From a virus: 27,166 bases of DNA. The DNA is taken from positions 1 to 27,166 of the IMG/VR virus record IMGVR_UViG_3300021964_000419; one strand, 5' to 3'. Numbering within the stretch: the stretch's first letter is position 1; each line of letters opens with the position of its first letter. Below are positions 1-5,807 of the stretch, piece after piece. The notes under the pieces were generated by a model. The model did no database searches, was not told where the DNA came from, and saw only the letters and a list, made by a program, of their open reading frames with translations. A program made the translations under genes and the position numbers.

Positions 1-414
1 TTACTCATTCCCTAGTTGGTTTTTAATAAACGAAAGGTGTGAACGGAAGTTCTCCCACATTAACTTTGAAGACATATAAAGTTGTTTCCAAGCGTGGTGG
101 TCGTCTTCTGCCTCTTTGTACTTTCGCTTCATAGCAAAGGTCTGAAGTTCAGACGTCCTTTCAGCCTCAGCGTTAGAACACTCTAGTTCTTTTTTAACCC
201 TTCCCACTGTTGTGTAATGTTCAAACTCGTAGTCTAGCTTGGTTTGCGTGGCTTGACGCTTCGCAACAACCTCTTGATGGGCAATAGTGGCTATTAAAGA
301 AGTAAGTGTTACCTCAGCCCTAACTAGCATATTAGGGTCAATCTCTGGGTTCTTGCCTTCGGTTGAGTACCAGTGAGCAATACCGTGTACTTTGTCTTGT
401 AATTCGCTAAACAT
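1..414 (-). CDS. Small alpha-helical phage protein, function unknown
   Basis: Complete 137-aa protein whose stop codon is at the very edge of the window. I place the start at the ATG at 412-414 (MFSELQDKV) rather than at an in-frame start 57 bases upstream: this gives an 8-base overlap with the stop of the upstream gene, a usual arrangement for translational coupling, and the extra N-terminus would be unlike the rest. The protein is almost entirely charged helix, rich in Glu, Lys and Ala (for example KKELECSNAEAERTSEL and KRKYKEAEDDHHAWKQLY), so an extended helical or coiled-coil fold is likely. The pattern of an early SLIATI segment followed by long helices recalls small helical proteins found beside recombination genes in many phages, but I cannot name the family. 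It is the last visible gene of a minus-strand operon. Confidence 0.75.
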   Translation of the reverse strand: MFSELQDKVHGIAHWYSTEGKNPEIDPNMLVRAEVTLTSLIATIAHQEVVAKRQATQTKLDYEFEHYTTVGRVKKELECSNAEAERTSELQTFAMKRKYKEAEDDHHAWKQLYMSSKLMWENFRSHLSFIKNQLGNE

Positions 415-772
415 AAAAATAAGAGTTATAGATGTCCTTGTCCCAAAATAGTTTGTACTCAAAGGCGTCACAGTACTCTACAAACCGCGCAACGTTTTCG
501 GGCTGGGGTAGTAGTGTTCCGTAAATCTTGAACACGTTAGCGTCCACTGTAACAACGTCCAAAATATCAGGGTTGTTAAAGAACATTATTATTCTTTCTT
601 TAAACCTTGATGGTTGGGGTGGTAGTGGCTTGTGGTAAAGGTCGTGAACTTTAATAAGCTCCTTTTGGTTAGACACGTCAAAAATAGCATCCACAAGGGT
701 TCTTACTTGTGTGACTCCACGATACTTTTTATCGTAGTCGTCTTGATACCTTAGTAAATCATATTCGGTCAT
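407..772 (-). CDS. Hypothetical phage protein (121 aa)
   Basis: A 121-aa protein starting with ATG at 770-772 (MTEYDLLRYQDDYDKK). It is acidic and aromatic-rich with no signal peptide, membrane segment or metal motif that I can see. A short Pro-rich turn (HKPLPPQPSRF) sits near residue 50. Its start lies 13 bases behind the stop of the next gene upstream and its stop overlaps the next gene downstream, so the three minus-strand genes very likely form one transcript. I do not recognise the family and infer no function beyond early phage gene, from position and orientation opposite to the virion genes. Confidence 0.7.
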   Translation of the reverse strand: MTEYDLLRYQDDYDKKYRGVTQVRTLVDAIFDVSNQKELIKVHDLYHKPLPPQPSRFKERIIMFFNNPDILDVVTVDANVFKIYGTLLPQPENVARFVEYCDAFEYKLFWDKDIYNSYFYV

Positions 773-785
773 TGGGCAATAGTAG

Positions 786-1070
786 TTATTTTTTCTTACG
801 CAAAAGCGCTTTTTCTGACAATGTTTTCAACCTTTTTTTAGCACTTGGTAAATCAAACTCGGTAAAAGCCCACTTACCAAAGGCGTTGGCGTTGGGGTAA
901 CGGACAATACTTCTACGAGCGTTTACTTTGTGTTCAAAAACCTCGTACCTTGGTTCAGTGCCTCCCGTTACAAGGTAGATGTACCCGTAGCGTGATTTAG
1001 CAATTTGTTTGAAGTGATAACCCTTTACCTCTCCTTTGCCGTCAAAGTCTTTTTTAAGCTGTCTTAGCAT
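786..1070 (-). CDS. Small basic phage protein, function unknown
   Basis: A 94-aa protein starting with ATG at 1068-1070, preceded by an A-rich leader (AAAACACAAAA) typical of Bacteroidota genes. The N-terminal half reads like a small beta-rich unit (YHFKQIAKSRYGYIYLV, then YEVFEHKVN); the C-terminus is a basic helix ending in LLRKKK. The arrangement YEVFEHK .. RYPNANAFGKWAF .. DLPSAKKRL is one I associate with short phage proteins of unknown role that hold an aromatic FG-WA motif, but I cannot name the family. First gene of the three-gene minus-strand operon; a promoter and a stable hairpin lie in its roughly 100-base leader. Confidence 0.7.
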   Translation of the reverse strand: MLRQLKKDFDGKGEVKGYHFKQIAKSRYGYIYLVTGGTEPRYEVFEHKVNARRSIVRYPNANAFGKWAFTEFDLPSAKKRLKTLSEKALLRKKK

Positions 1071-1087
1071 TTTTGTGTTTTAAAACA

Positions 1088-1119
1088 AAGAAGGAGGACT
1101 TCTAACTTCCCTCCTTCTT
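1088..1119 (-). terminator. Leader hairpin: intrinsic terminator or attenuator
   Basis: Perfect 10-bp inverted repeat (plus strand AAGAAGGAGG at 1088-1097 and CCTCCTTCTT at 1110-1119) with a 12-base loop. Read on the minus strand the hairpin is followed by TGTTTTAAAAC, so it can act as a terminator in that direction. It lies behind the HNH gene at 1223-1759, for which it would be a natural terminator, but also downstream of the promoter at 1175-1204 and upstream of the gene at 786-1070, where it would act as an attenuator. The following T-run is short and interrupted. Confidence 0.55.
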
Positions 1120-1174
1120 CTTGCCCTTTGCGAAAACTCCTAACAATCGGTTAAAATTTATAATTGTTAAAGTG

Positions 1175-1204
1175 CAAACATAAGTAAAAAATATTAACCA
1201 CCAA
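1175..1204 (-). promoter_or_regulatory. Bacteroidota-type promoter for the minus-strand operon
   Basis: Read on the minus strand: TTG (1204-1202), a 19-base spacer, then TATGTTTG (1182-1175). This fits the known Bacteroidota primary-sigma consensus TTG / TAnnTTTG with normal spacing. The expected start site is near 1168, about 100 bases ahead of the ATG at 1070, with the hairpin at 1088-1119 between them. Confidence 0.55.
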
Positions 1205-1222
1205 GAAGTTTTTTGTTTTAAA

Positions 1223-1759
1223 TCACAAATCATGTTCTTTTTTGTGACAACCACCGCAGAGTATTTCTAAGTCTTTAATCTTTTCGCTGAACACATTGTT
1301 GTAGGTATTGTGGTGTATCTGAAGGTTTTTGGTTTTACCGCACCTCTCGCACTTTTCGCCTCTAAGGTAAAATAAACCAAACCTCATTAACTTCCATTGG
1401 TCACTAGACAAGTACTTATAGTATTTCTCCTTGTGGGCTGTTTCTTTTTTCTTCGGGGATAGCTTCTTTGGAGTCCCCTTAACTTTCTTTTTTCTTCGGG
1501 GCGACCTAGCGACCCTCTTGTGCTTTTTCCTAAACTTCTTAACCTCGTCAACGCCCTCAATAAACAGCATTAGTTGTTTGTTTGACAGGCTTTCAATCTT
1601 CACGTCGCGCTTAAACGACCTACAGGGTTCGATTCCAATTATATCAAACTCTGCCTGAGTAAGGCTTCTACGCCTCTTGAATATGCTCAAAAAGTCATAC
1701 TCTAGCTTACCTCTGTCTAATTTGCCGTAGTCATAATCCTCCTGCTGCCAAGTGTACAT
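1223..1759 (-). CDS. HNH endonuclease
   Basis: A 178-aa protein starting with ATG at 1757-1759. The C-terminal third is a textbook HNH domain: a CxxC pair at residues 137 and 140 (CERC), the catalytic HH at 149-150 (IHHNTYNN), and a second zinc pair CGGCHKKEH at 168-176. The HH-N-H core cuts DNA with a single metal ion; the two Cys pairs bind structural zinc. Ahead of it lies a strongly basic linker (about residues 75-110, rich in KKK and RRK) likely to hold DNA. It stands alone between the minus-strand operon and the non-coding stretch. It could be a free-standing homing-type nuclease or a replication/packaging nuclease; the sequence does not separate these. No clear TAnnTTTG promoter was found directly upstream. 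Confidence 0.85.
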   Translation of the reverse strand: MYTWQQEDYDYGKLDRGKLEYDFLSIFKRRRSLTQAEFDIIGIEPCRSFKRDVKIESLSNKQLMLFIEGVDEVKKFRKKHKRVARSPRRKKKVKGTPKKLSPKKKETAHKEKYYKYLSSDQWKLMRFGLFYLRGEKCERCGKTKNLQIHHNTYNNVFSEKIKDLEILCGGCHKKEHDL

Positions 1760-1790
1760 ACAGTAAATATAAATATTTTTTTAAAGCCAT

Positions 1791-1821
1791 TTGCTTTTAA
1801 TCAATTTTTTTATTACCTTTG
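1791..1821 (+). promoter_or_regulatory. Strong Bacteroidota-type promoter for a small RNA
   Basis: TTG at 1791-1793, a 20-base AT-rich spacer, then TACCTTTG at 1814-1821. This is the best match in the window to the host consensus (TTG, 19-21 bases, TAnnTTTG). The expected start is close to 1827-1829. No gene begins within the next 300 bases, so the transcript is probably a non-coding RNA. Confidence 0.65.
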
Positions 1822-1826
1822 CAGTC

Positions 1827-1975
1827 CTGAGTTAAAAGTTCTCAGTGGGCGAGTTAGTGGCGTGCCTAATCAAAAAGTAACTGTCACACGGTGAAACCTC
1901 ATCGACAAGCAGGGTAAAGTCACACTTAAGTAATTGGGTTCACCTCGCGCACACGTGCGCTTGCGCGTTCTTTTA
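1827..1975 (+). ncRNA. Candidate structured small RNA of about 150 nt
   Basis: Bounded by a strong promoter at 1791-1821 and a GC-rich terminator-like hairpin at 1946-1967 followed by TTCTTTTATTT. It is richer in G and C than its surroundings and has no convincing reading frame. Visible pairing: a 5' hairpin CTGAG (1827-1831) with CTCAG (1841-1845); a possible long-range pair GGTGAA (1890-1895) with TTCACC (1939-1944); and a small inner stem TTAG..CTAA near 1854-1869. The 7-mer GTCACAC occurs twice (1883-1889 and 1919-1925). I do not recognise tRNA, tmRNA, 6S, RNase P or a hammerhead core. It could be a phage regulatory RNA, or the remains of something else. Confidence 0.45.
1946..1975 (+). 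terminator. Intrinsic terminator of the small RNA
   Basis: GC-rich hairpin, either CGCGCA (1946-1951) with TGCGCG (1962-1967) or the alternative GCGCA (1947-1951) with TGCGC (1956-1960), followed by TTCTTTTATTT. It stands out sharply from the AT-rich surroundings. Confidence 0.5.
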
Positions 1976-2136
1976 TTTAAGTGGCTTTTTCTCTATTGCT
2001 GTCTCCGATATTTCCTATCTTTAAGCAGTGTTTTGGTTGATAACAACTACAGAGTAAACAACCACAGATTCCCTACCAAAAAAATAAATCAGTGCACCCT
2101 TTTACAGAAGTCGCAGAAAATTATTATGTTTGCGAT
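1976..2136. other. AT-rich intergenic stretch, no gene seen
   Basis: A 68-codon open frame crosses this stretch (1934-2140), but it begins inside the terminator hairpin and reads as low-quality hydrophobic sequence, so I do not call it a gene. A TAnnTTTG match (TATGTTTG, 2125-2132) lies at its right end without a TTG at the usual distance. Nothing else convincing was seen on either strand. Confidence 0.4.
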
Positions 2137-2304
2137 ATGACAAAAGAATAATTTATCACCAAAGCAAAAAATCTTGCAGTTGATTTTTGGGCAATGAACT
2201 TACATGACGGAACTTACGAATCACATTTACGAAAGTTATTAGGTGATTACAAAAGTGAGCAATGTGGTATACACGTTTTTAGGCACAGTACGGATTATGA
2301 ATGA
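2137..2304 (+). pseudogene. Small gene broken by an in-frame TAA, or a 36-aa gene from an internal ATG
   Basis: From ATG 2137 the frame reads MTKE, then TAA at 2149-2151, then continues as FITKAKNLAVDFWAMNLHDG and on to a TGA at 2302-2304. The sequence after the stop is good protein-like sequence in the same frame, and replacing TAA by GAA would give a natural helix (MTKEEFITKAKNLA), so one point mutation explains it. The remaining intact part from ATG 2194 encodes 36 aa (MNLHDGTYESHLRKLLGDY..). Its stop overlaps the ATG of the next gene by 8 bases, the spacing expected of a real coupled pair. A weak TATGTTFG-like element is not needed: the exact TATGTTTG at 2125-2132 would start RNA near 2138, which would favour the internal ATG. 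Function unknown. Confidence 0.45.
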
Positions 2305-2500
2305 TTTAGATAAAAGAAACAAAGTAGAAGCATTTAAAAAAGAATTGAAAGAGTTGATTAATAAATATGATTTTGGTAAAGACGAATTAGATAGCTATAA
2401 TGGGGAGGATAGGTTCATAGGAACGGACATCTATTTTACCATAGATGGCGAAAGGTATGCTGCTGAAACTTTATCTGAAATTTTAGATGAATGTGTTTAG
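2297..2500 (+). CDS. Small hypothetical protein (67 aa)
   Basis: I take the ATG at 2297 (MNDLDKRNKVEAF) as the start; a longer in-frame version from about 2243 would run through the end of the preceding small gene and has poor sequence. The 67-aa product is acidic, with an N-terminal Lys/Glu-rich helix (KVEAFKKELKELINKY) and a beta-hairpin-like end (IGTDIYFTIDGERYAAE). No recognised family. It overlaps the preceding small frame by 8 bases and is followed 4 bases after its stop by a long imperfect inverted repeat, so the two frames plus the repeat may be a mobile cassette. The relation to the surrounding phage genes is unclear. Confidence 0.6.
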   Translation: MNDLDKRNKVEAFKKELKELINKYDFGKDELDSYNGEDRFIGTDIYFTIDGERYAAETLSEILDECV

Positions 2501-2503
2501 TAT

Positions 2504-2618
2504 TATGCCTAACGGTTTGTATATGAAACGTAGCCGAATTGTCAGTTTAAACCTGACTAAACAGATACAAGTGATAACTACTTATATGCTCACCTTTAGT
2601 TCACAATAACGGAGTTAT
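2504..2618 (+). repeat. Long imperfect inverted repeat resembling an integron attC site
   Basis: Directly behind the small gene. The left arm begins TTATGCCTAACGG and the right arm ends CGGAGTTATAA; TTAT..AAC pairs with GTTATAA if GCCT is bulged. Further pairs appear inside: ATAT..GTAG (left) with CTACTTATAT (right), TTGTAT with ATACAA, and a central hairpin GTCAG-TTTAAAC-CTGAC at 2541-2557. Bulged, one-sided pairing over about 115 bp right after a short ORF is the shape of integron attC sites. GCCTAAC fits the R'' box RYYYAAC, but GTTATAA fits the R' box GTTRRRY only in part. No integrase gene is in the window. Confidence 0.4.
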
Positions 2619-2636
2619 AAATGGTTATTACCCCAA

Positions 2637-2668
2637 ATAACCACCTACTACTTAATTATATACCTTTG
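2637..2668 (+). promoter_or_regulatory. Phage promoter, member 1 of a 32-bp family
   Basis: ATAACCACC at 2637-2645, then TTAATTA, then TACCTTTG at 2661-2668. The -7 box is a perfect TAnnTTTG; the usual TTG at -33 is absent and its place is taken by the ATAACC box. The expected start is near 2674, 13 bases before the ATG at 2687. The same layout recurs at 5996, 8724 and 14519. Confidence 0.6.
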
Positions 2669-2686
2669 TTTAAAATTAGCAAAAAG

Positions 2687-2971
2687 ATGGAATTTAAGAG
2701 TTACGCAAAACTATCACAAGAAGACGTTCAAGCCACACAGCTCTCAAAGAGCGGGCTTAAAAACCTTGTCAAAACAAAGGCTAAAGTAGCCTCAAACATT
2801 CAAGTTGACCTAGCAGGAAAAACACCTCGACTAAGCGTTACAGCACCTAACGGAAGCAAATCAGTAGCTTACGCAGGAGACTTTCTTTTAAAGCACCCAG
2901 ACGGTTCATTTACTGTTGAGTCCAAAGATTCTTTTAAAGGCTCTTATGTAGAGACTAAAGAAGCTGAGTAA
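2687..2971 (+). CDS. Small phage protein with a GDFLLKHPDGSF motif
   Basis: A 94-aa protein. The ATG at 2687 is chosen because the in-frame ATG at 2621 lies upstream of the promoter at 2637-2668. The N-terminal part is Lys/Ser/Ala-rich (SQEDVQATQLSKSGLKNLVK); the C-terminal half ends with AYAGDFLLKHPDGSFTV and ESKDSFKGSYV. This last pattern (GDF-ll-pDGs-v-s-d-F---Y) is common in short phage proteins and in accessory domains, where it forms a small beta unit, but its function is not known to me. It opens the plus-strand block of nuclease and chaperone genes and is followed after 3 bases by the next gene. Confidence 0.7.
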   Translation: MEFKSYAKLSQEDVQATQLSKSGLKNLVKTKAKVASNIQVDLAGKTPRLSVTAPNGSKSVAYAGDFLLKHPDGSFTVESKDSFKGSYVETKEAE

Positions 2972-2974
2972 ACC

Positions 2975-3244
2975 TTGGAGTTCCCTTCTTTTGAAAATAT
3001 CAGAAAAGTTACTGTTGGTGACGTAAAAGACGGCATGACTTACCTTGTTGGAGGCTTTCAACGAAAAGGAAAAGTTAAAGTTGTCGCAATAGAAGCATTC
3101 CACACCCTAATGTATCACACCTCGGATGAGGTGATAATGTTATCTATTATTGTAAAAGATGTAGAAACTGGGGCTGTATATAAATGGTTTGACCTATCTT
3201 TGAGGGAAATTTCTAAGATAGAGTATTTTGATAAGTTACAATAG
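2975..3244 (+). CDS. Small beta-rich phage protein (89 aa), TTG start
   Basis: An 89-aa protein starting with TTG at 2975, three bases after the preceding stop; the first in-frame ATG would lose 20 residues of good sequence (EFPSFENIRKVTVGDVKDG). The body reads as alternating beta strands (MTYLVGGFQRKGKVKVVAI, EVIMLSIIVKDVETGAVYKW), like a small SH3- or KOW-type barrel. No catalytic motif is visible. Its end overlaps the next gene by 17 bases, so the two are probably translated together. No family recognised. Confidence 0.65.
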   Translation: MEFPSFENIRKVTVGDVKDGMTYLVGGFQRKGKVKVVAIEAFHTLMYHTSDEVIMLSIIVKDVETGAVYKWFDLSLREISKIEYFDKLQ

Positions 3245-4016
3245 ATACATTTTTGAAGTTCCTGAAAAGGATGCGTTTAAAAGAGGAGACCTGTACTTTG
3301 AAGCAAAGTTCGGCTCAGAGCACGACAACATGATTCACTACGGCAAGTTGGTTGAAAAACCAAAGAATGCCAAGCTGAAAATAAAAAAAGGAGAAATAGT
3401 TTACTTTTCCCACCTCGCTAAAAACTTTGATTCTCGAATTGAAAAAGACGGCAAGGTTTACTATTGCATAGACAGTGGGTTTGCCGAAGGGCAACACGAC
3501 CTCTCACAAATACTTCTTTGTACAACAGACAGACCCCTTGGAAACGTTACCATTGTTGAGCGAATCGAAGAGCCAGAGGAGAATTACAAGGTAGGCAGTA
3601 TCTTTCTAAAACCAAAGCCCGACACACTTGAAAACGAGTACAGGGTAGTTATGTCAAACAAGTTCGGCGTAGGTACGCACATAATCATAGTAGAGGGAGC
3701 GGACTACGACTTTGAAGATAAAGACCACAAAGAAATGATTGCTGTTCAAGACGAGAATATTGTGGCATCAATCCACAACGATGAGCTAGTACCTTACGGG
3801 AACTTTGCGATTGTAGAACCTGATGACGATAGAAGCGACGAAGACTTTGCTGAAAGAAACGGAGTGTTAGTTGAGAAAAGACGTGTTTTAACGGGGCGCG
3901 GAAAGTGGGGCGAAAGGAAGATTCTTTACCACAAAATAGAGTCAAATACGTTTGAGTTTAAAAAAATGCCGTTTGTTGGTGTTGAGAAAGAAGATATTTA
4001 CTATATTTGCGACTAA
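3228..4016 (+). CDS. Probable co-chaperonin with three tandem GroES-like barrels
   Basis: A 262-aa protein from TTG 3228 (MISYNRYIFEVP); the next ATG is at residue 35 and would cut the first barrel. I read three copies of a GroES-like pattern. Copy 1 (about 5-98) has HYGKLVEKP, then IKKGEIVYFSH and DGKVYYCIDS..QILLC. Copy 2 (about 107-180) has GSIFLKP, then GVGTHIIIVEGADYDF and EMIAVQDENIVASI. Copy 3 (about 184-262) has YGNFAIVEPDDD, NGVLVEKRR, KILYHKIES and VGVEKEDIYYI. Each ends in the GroES signature of a residue-contacting strand followed by an acidic-Ile turn (DENIVASI compared with GroES ESDILAIV). GroES is normally about 95 aa with one barrel; T4 gp31 is a phage single-barrel case. The role would be to help the host GroEL fold phage capsid protein. 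The fold call rests on pattern reading only. Confidence 0.5.
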   Translation: MISYNRYIFEVPEKDAFKRGDLYFEAKFGSEHDNMIHYGKLVEKPKNAKLKIKKGEIVYFSHLAKNFDSRIEKDGKVYYCIDSGFAEGQHDLSQILLCTTDRPLGNVTIVERIEEPEENYKVGSIFLKPKPDTLENEYRVVMSNKFGVGTHIIIVEGADYDFEDKDHKEMIAVQDENIVASIHNDELVPYGNFAIVEPDDDRSDEDFAERNGVLVEKRRVLTGRGKWGERKILYHKIESNTFEFKKMPFVGVEKEDIYYICD

Positions 4017-4018
4017 CG

Positions 4019-4360
4019 ATGAAGCAATACAAGAACTTATCCAAAGAAGAGTTACTAGAGATTATCTTTGTTTTAACAAGCGAGTCGTCTAAAATAAGAG
4101 CTTACACAGCTTTAAAAAAACAAGTGGACGGGATGGTTGAGTACTTAAACAAAAACCAACTAGCAAGCACCACAAGTCTATCTGACAAGGACGATAAAAC
4201 TTGGGACAGAGGCAAATCACTTTTAAAAGACCTTCCCGACCACATAACCCACCTAGAGAAGTTAGAGAAAGTTTTCTTTAGCACCGAAAAGTCCTACGTT
4301 GAAAAAGCGGCAGAAGGAAGTTTAGAGTCTTTTTTGTTAGACCGTGAAAAGGGTAAGTAA
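4019..4360 (+). CDS. Hypothetical helical protein (113 aa)
   Basis: I choose the ATG at 4019, two bases after the preceding stop, over an in-frame TTG 12 bases upstream. The 113-aa product is highly charged and helical (KQYKNLSKEELLEIIFVL at the N-terminus, then ITHLEKLEKVFFSTEKSYVEK near the end), with a polar Ser/Thr/Asp-rich middle (TTSLSDKDDKTWDRG). No metal motif, membrane segment or known domain is seen. Its last 17 bases overlap the GTG start of the HNH gene downstream, which suggests coupled translation. The function is unknown; its position next to two DNA-processing genes only hints at a DNA-related role. Confidence 0.7.
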   Translation: MKQYKNLSKEELLEIIFVLTSESSKIRAYTALKKQVDGMVEYLNKNQLASTTSLSDKDDKTWDRGKSLLKDLPDHITHLEKLEKVFFSTEKSYVEKAAEGSLESFLLDREKGK

Positions 4361-4703
4361 AAAACAATCGAAATCAAACCGAAGCGTATCAAAAGCGAAA
4401 GCGGAATTTTTGGAGGATTTTTTAGACGAGTGGGGTTACTTATTCTGTCGTGGATGTGGAACTTCAAGTGGACGCATAGATATTTCTCACCTAGTACCAA
4501 TAGGTTACAACAAGTCCTTAGAAAGCGAAAGCACAAATCTCACATTGCACTGCCGAACTTGCCACAGGATTTACGAAAACCAACTAGAGGGAGTGGAAAA
4601 GATGTTTGACTACAAAGAGAATTTAAGCCGAGTACAAGATTTGGACGAGGGATACTATAATTTAATAAAGAACAAACATGGCTTCACAATGGGCGAAATA
4701 TGA
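4344..4703 (+). CDS. HNH-family nuclease (119 aa), GTG start
   Basis: Starts with GTG at 4344, inside the end of the preceding gene. The N-terminus is very basic (KRVSKKQSKSNRSVSKAK). The core is a zinc-type HNH fold: CRGC at residues 35-38, then DISHLVP with His49 as the likely catalytic His, Asn65 in STNLTLHC, and the second pair CRTCH at 70-74. The spacing fits short stand-alone phage HNH proteins; NinG-type recombination nucleases have a comparable CxxC..H..N..CxxC layout, but the His is in a single HL rather than HH. It overlaps the exonuclease gene by 26 bases, so the two nucleases are probably made together and may act in the same replication or recombination step. Confidence 0.75.
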   Translation: MKRVSKKQSKSNRSVSKAKAEFLEDFLDEWGYLFCRGCGTSSGRIDISHLVPIGYNKSLESESTNLTLHCRTCHRIYENQLEGVEKMFDYKENLSRVQDLDEGYYNLIKNKHGFTMGEI

Positions 4704-5640
4704 CAAGTTAATACTTGAGCATTACAAGCATAACGAGAAAAACTTCATCAAAATAGCAAAAACTATTCTTGGGGAAGAAAAGACTACAAAAGATGTAGAC
4801 CTCTTAAGAACTTACGCTCGTAGATTAATAGATAGCCGAGGCTTACGAGATGTAAAGGGCGCTAAGGTGCTTATATTCGACATAGAGACATCTCACACGG
4901 AATACCAAACAAGAGTTTTCAGCCCTTGGAATCAAAACCTAAGACCCGACGACATAATAAAGCCTTGGTATATTTTGTGTTGGAGCGCAAAGTGGTTGTT
5001 TGAAGATGAGATTTACAACGCTAAGTGTTCTAAGAAAGAGGTGAAAAAGGGTGACGACAAAAGGATTGCTCAAGCTCTTTGGAACATGATGGACGAGGCT
5101 GATGTAGTAATTGCCCACAACTTAAATAAATTTGACAGAAAGATAGCCCAAACAAGGTTTTTAAAGAACGGTATGTACCTACCCTCACCTTACCAAACAA
5201 TAGATACTCTTTTACATGCAAGAAAGCAATTTAAGATTCCGTCAAACAGATTAGACTATTTGGGTGAGTATTTAGGAGTCGGTAGAAAGTTAGAAACAGA
5301 AAAAGGACTTTGGGATAAAGTAGAGGACGGAGACGAAGGAGCGATGGAGCGTATGCAAAGCTACTGTGATGTTGATGTTGAGCTTTTGGAAAGGGTTTAC
5401 CTTGAGCTTAGACCGTTTATTCAACCACATCCAAACTTAGGTCTTTTCATTGAAAACAACTTTGACCAAACGTGTCCTTCTTGCGGTGGAAACCACTTGT
5501 CTGTTATTGGTGAGTACGCAACAACGGTAAATACTTACGACGCTTACAGGTGTGATGACTGCGGAAGCCAAACAAGAGCGAGAAGAGCAAACACACCTTT
5601 AAAGTCAAATCAACACATAACTTCTAGTATTCCAAGGTGA
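4678..5640 (+). CDS. DnaQ-type 3'-5' exonuclease with C-terminal zinc ribbon
   Basis: A 320-aa protein from ATG 4678. An N-terminal helical region (1-58) precedes an RNase H-like exonuclease: Exo I motif FDIET with Asp68 and Glu70; Exo II motif AHNLNKFD with Asp153; Exo III motif YCDVD with Tyr229 and Asp233 (YxxxD type). These acidic residues bind the two catalytic metals in proofreading exonucleases. Near the end two Cys pairs, CPSC (266-269) and CDDC (292-295), form a zinc ribbon, then a basic tail (SQTRARRAN). The polymerase part of a family A or B enzyme is missing, so this is a stand-alone exonuclease for replication, recombination or host DNA breakdown. It is the last gene of the tightly overlapping block. 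Confidence 0.85.
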   Translation: MASQWAKYDKLILEHYKHNEKNFIKIAKTILGEEKTTKDVDLLRTYARRLIDSRGLRDVKGAKVLIFDIETSHTEYQTRVFSPWNQNLRPDDIIKPWYILCWSAKWLFEDEIYNAKCSKKEVKKGDDKRIAQALWNMMDEADVVIAHNLNKFDRKIAQTRFLKNGMYLPSPYQTIDTLLHARKQFKIPSNRLDYLGEYLGVGRKLETEKGLWDKVEDGDEGAMERMQSYCDVDVELLERVYLELRPFIQPHPNLGLFIENNFDQTCPSCGGNHLSVIGEYATTVNTYDAYRCDDCGSQTRARRANTPLKSNQHITSSIPR

Positions 5641-5680
5641 GGGCGTATAAATACTACATTAACCCTTTAAAACAACTATA

Positions 5681-5779
5681 ATGATGGGCGAAAACTACAA
5701 AGATAAAAGCGCTATAAACAATGGAAAAATAAAGGTGGTAAAAGGTAATTTTATTTGGGCAAAACGAAGAAAGAACTAA
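5681..5779 (+). CDS. Possible 32-aa small protein
   Basis: ATG at 5681 (a second ATG follows directly) opens a short frame reading MMGENYKDKSAINNGKIKVV and on to a basic end (WAKRRKN). It fills the gap after the exonuclease. The basic composition and A-rich leader fit a real small phage protein. However, the adjoining frame 5742-5996 looks coding well ahead of its first start codon, so the two may be one gene split by a frameshift. Confidence 0.4.
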   Translation: MMGENYKDKSAINNGKIKVVKGNFIWAKRRKN

Positions 5780-5782
5780 GGT

Positions 5783-5790
5783 TAAGTTTG
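5783..5790 (+). promoter_or_regulatory. Weak TAnnTTTG promoter element
   Basis: TAAGTTTG matches the -7 consensus and would start RNA near 5797, just ahead of the TTG at 5808. The nearest TTG upstream (5755-5757) is 25 bases away, too far for the usual spacing, and the ATAA box of the phage promoter family is missing. Confidence 0.2.
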
Positions 5791-5807
5791 TACCTTATAT
5801 TGGTTTA

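Noticed and set aside
1431-1658. Plus-strand open frame opposite the HNH gene
   Set aside because: Phe-rich translation made by the Lys-rich linker of the HNH gene on the other strand; a shadow.
1827-1975. tRNA or tmRNA reading of the small RNA (GGGTTCACC resembles a T-loop)
   Set aside because: No matching T-stem, acceptor stem or anticodon arm can be drawn around it.
1934-2140. 68-codon open frame on the plus strand
   Set aside because: It starts inside the terminator hairpin of the candidate RNA, has low-quality hydrophobic sequence and no leader; better explained as chance.
2504-2618. Reading the inverted repeat as a simple terminator
   Set aside because: Too long, bulged on one side, with no GC-rich stem and no T-run; it looks like a recombination-type fold.
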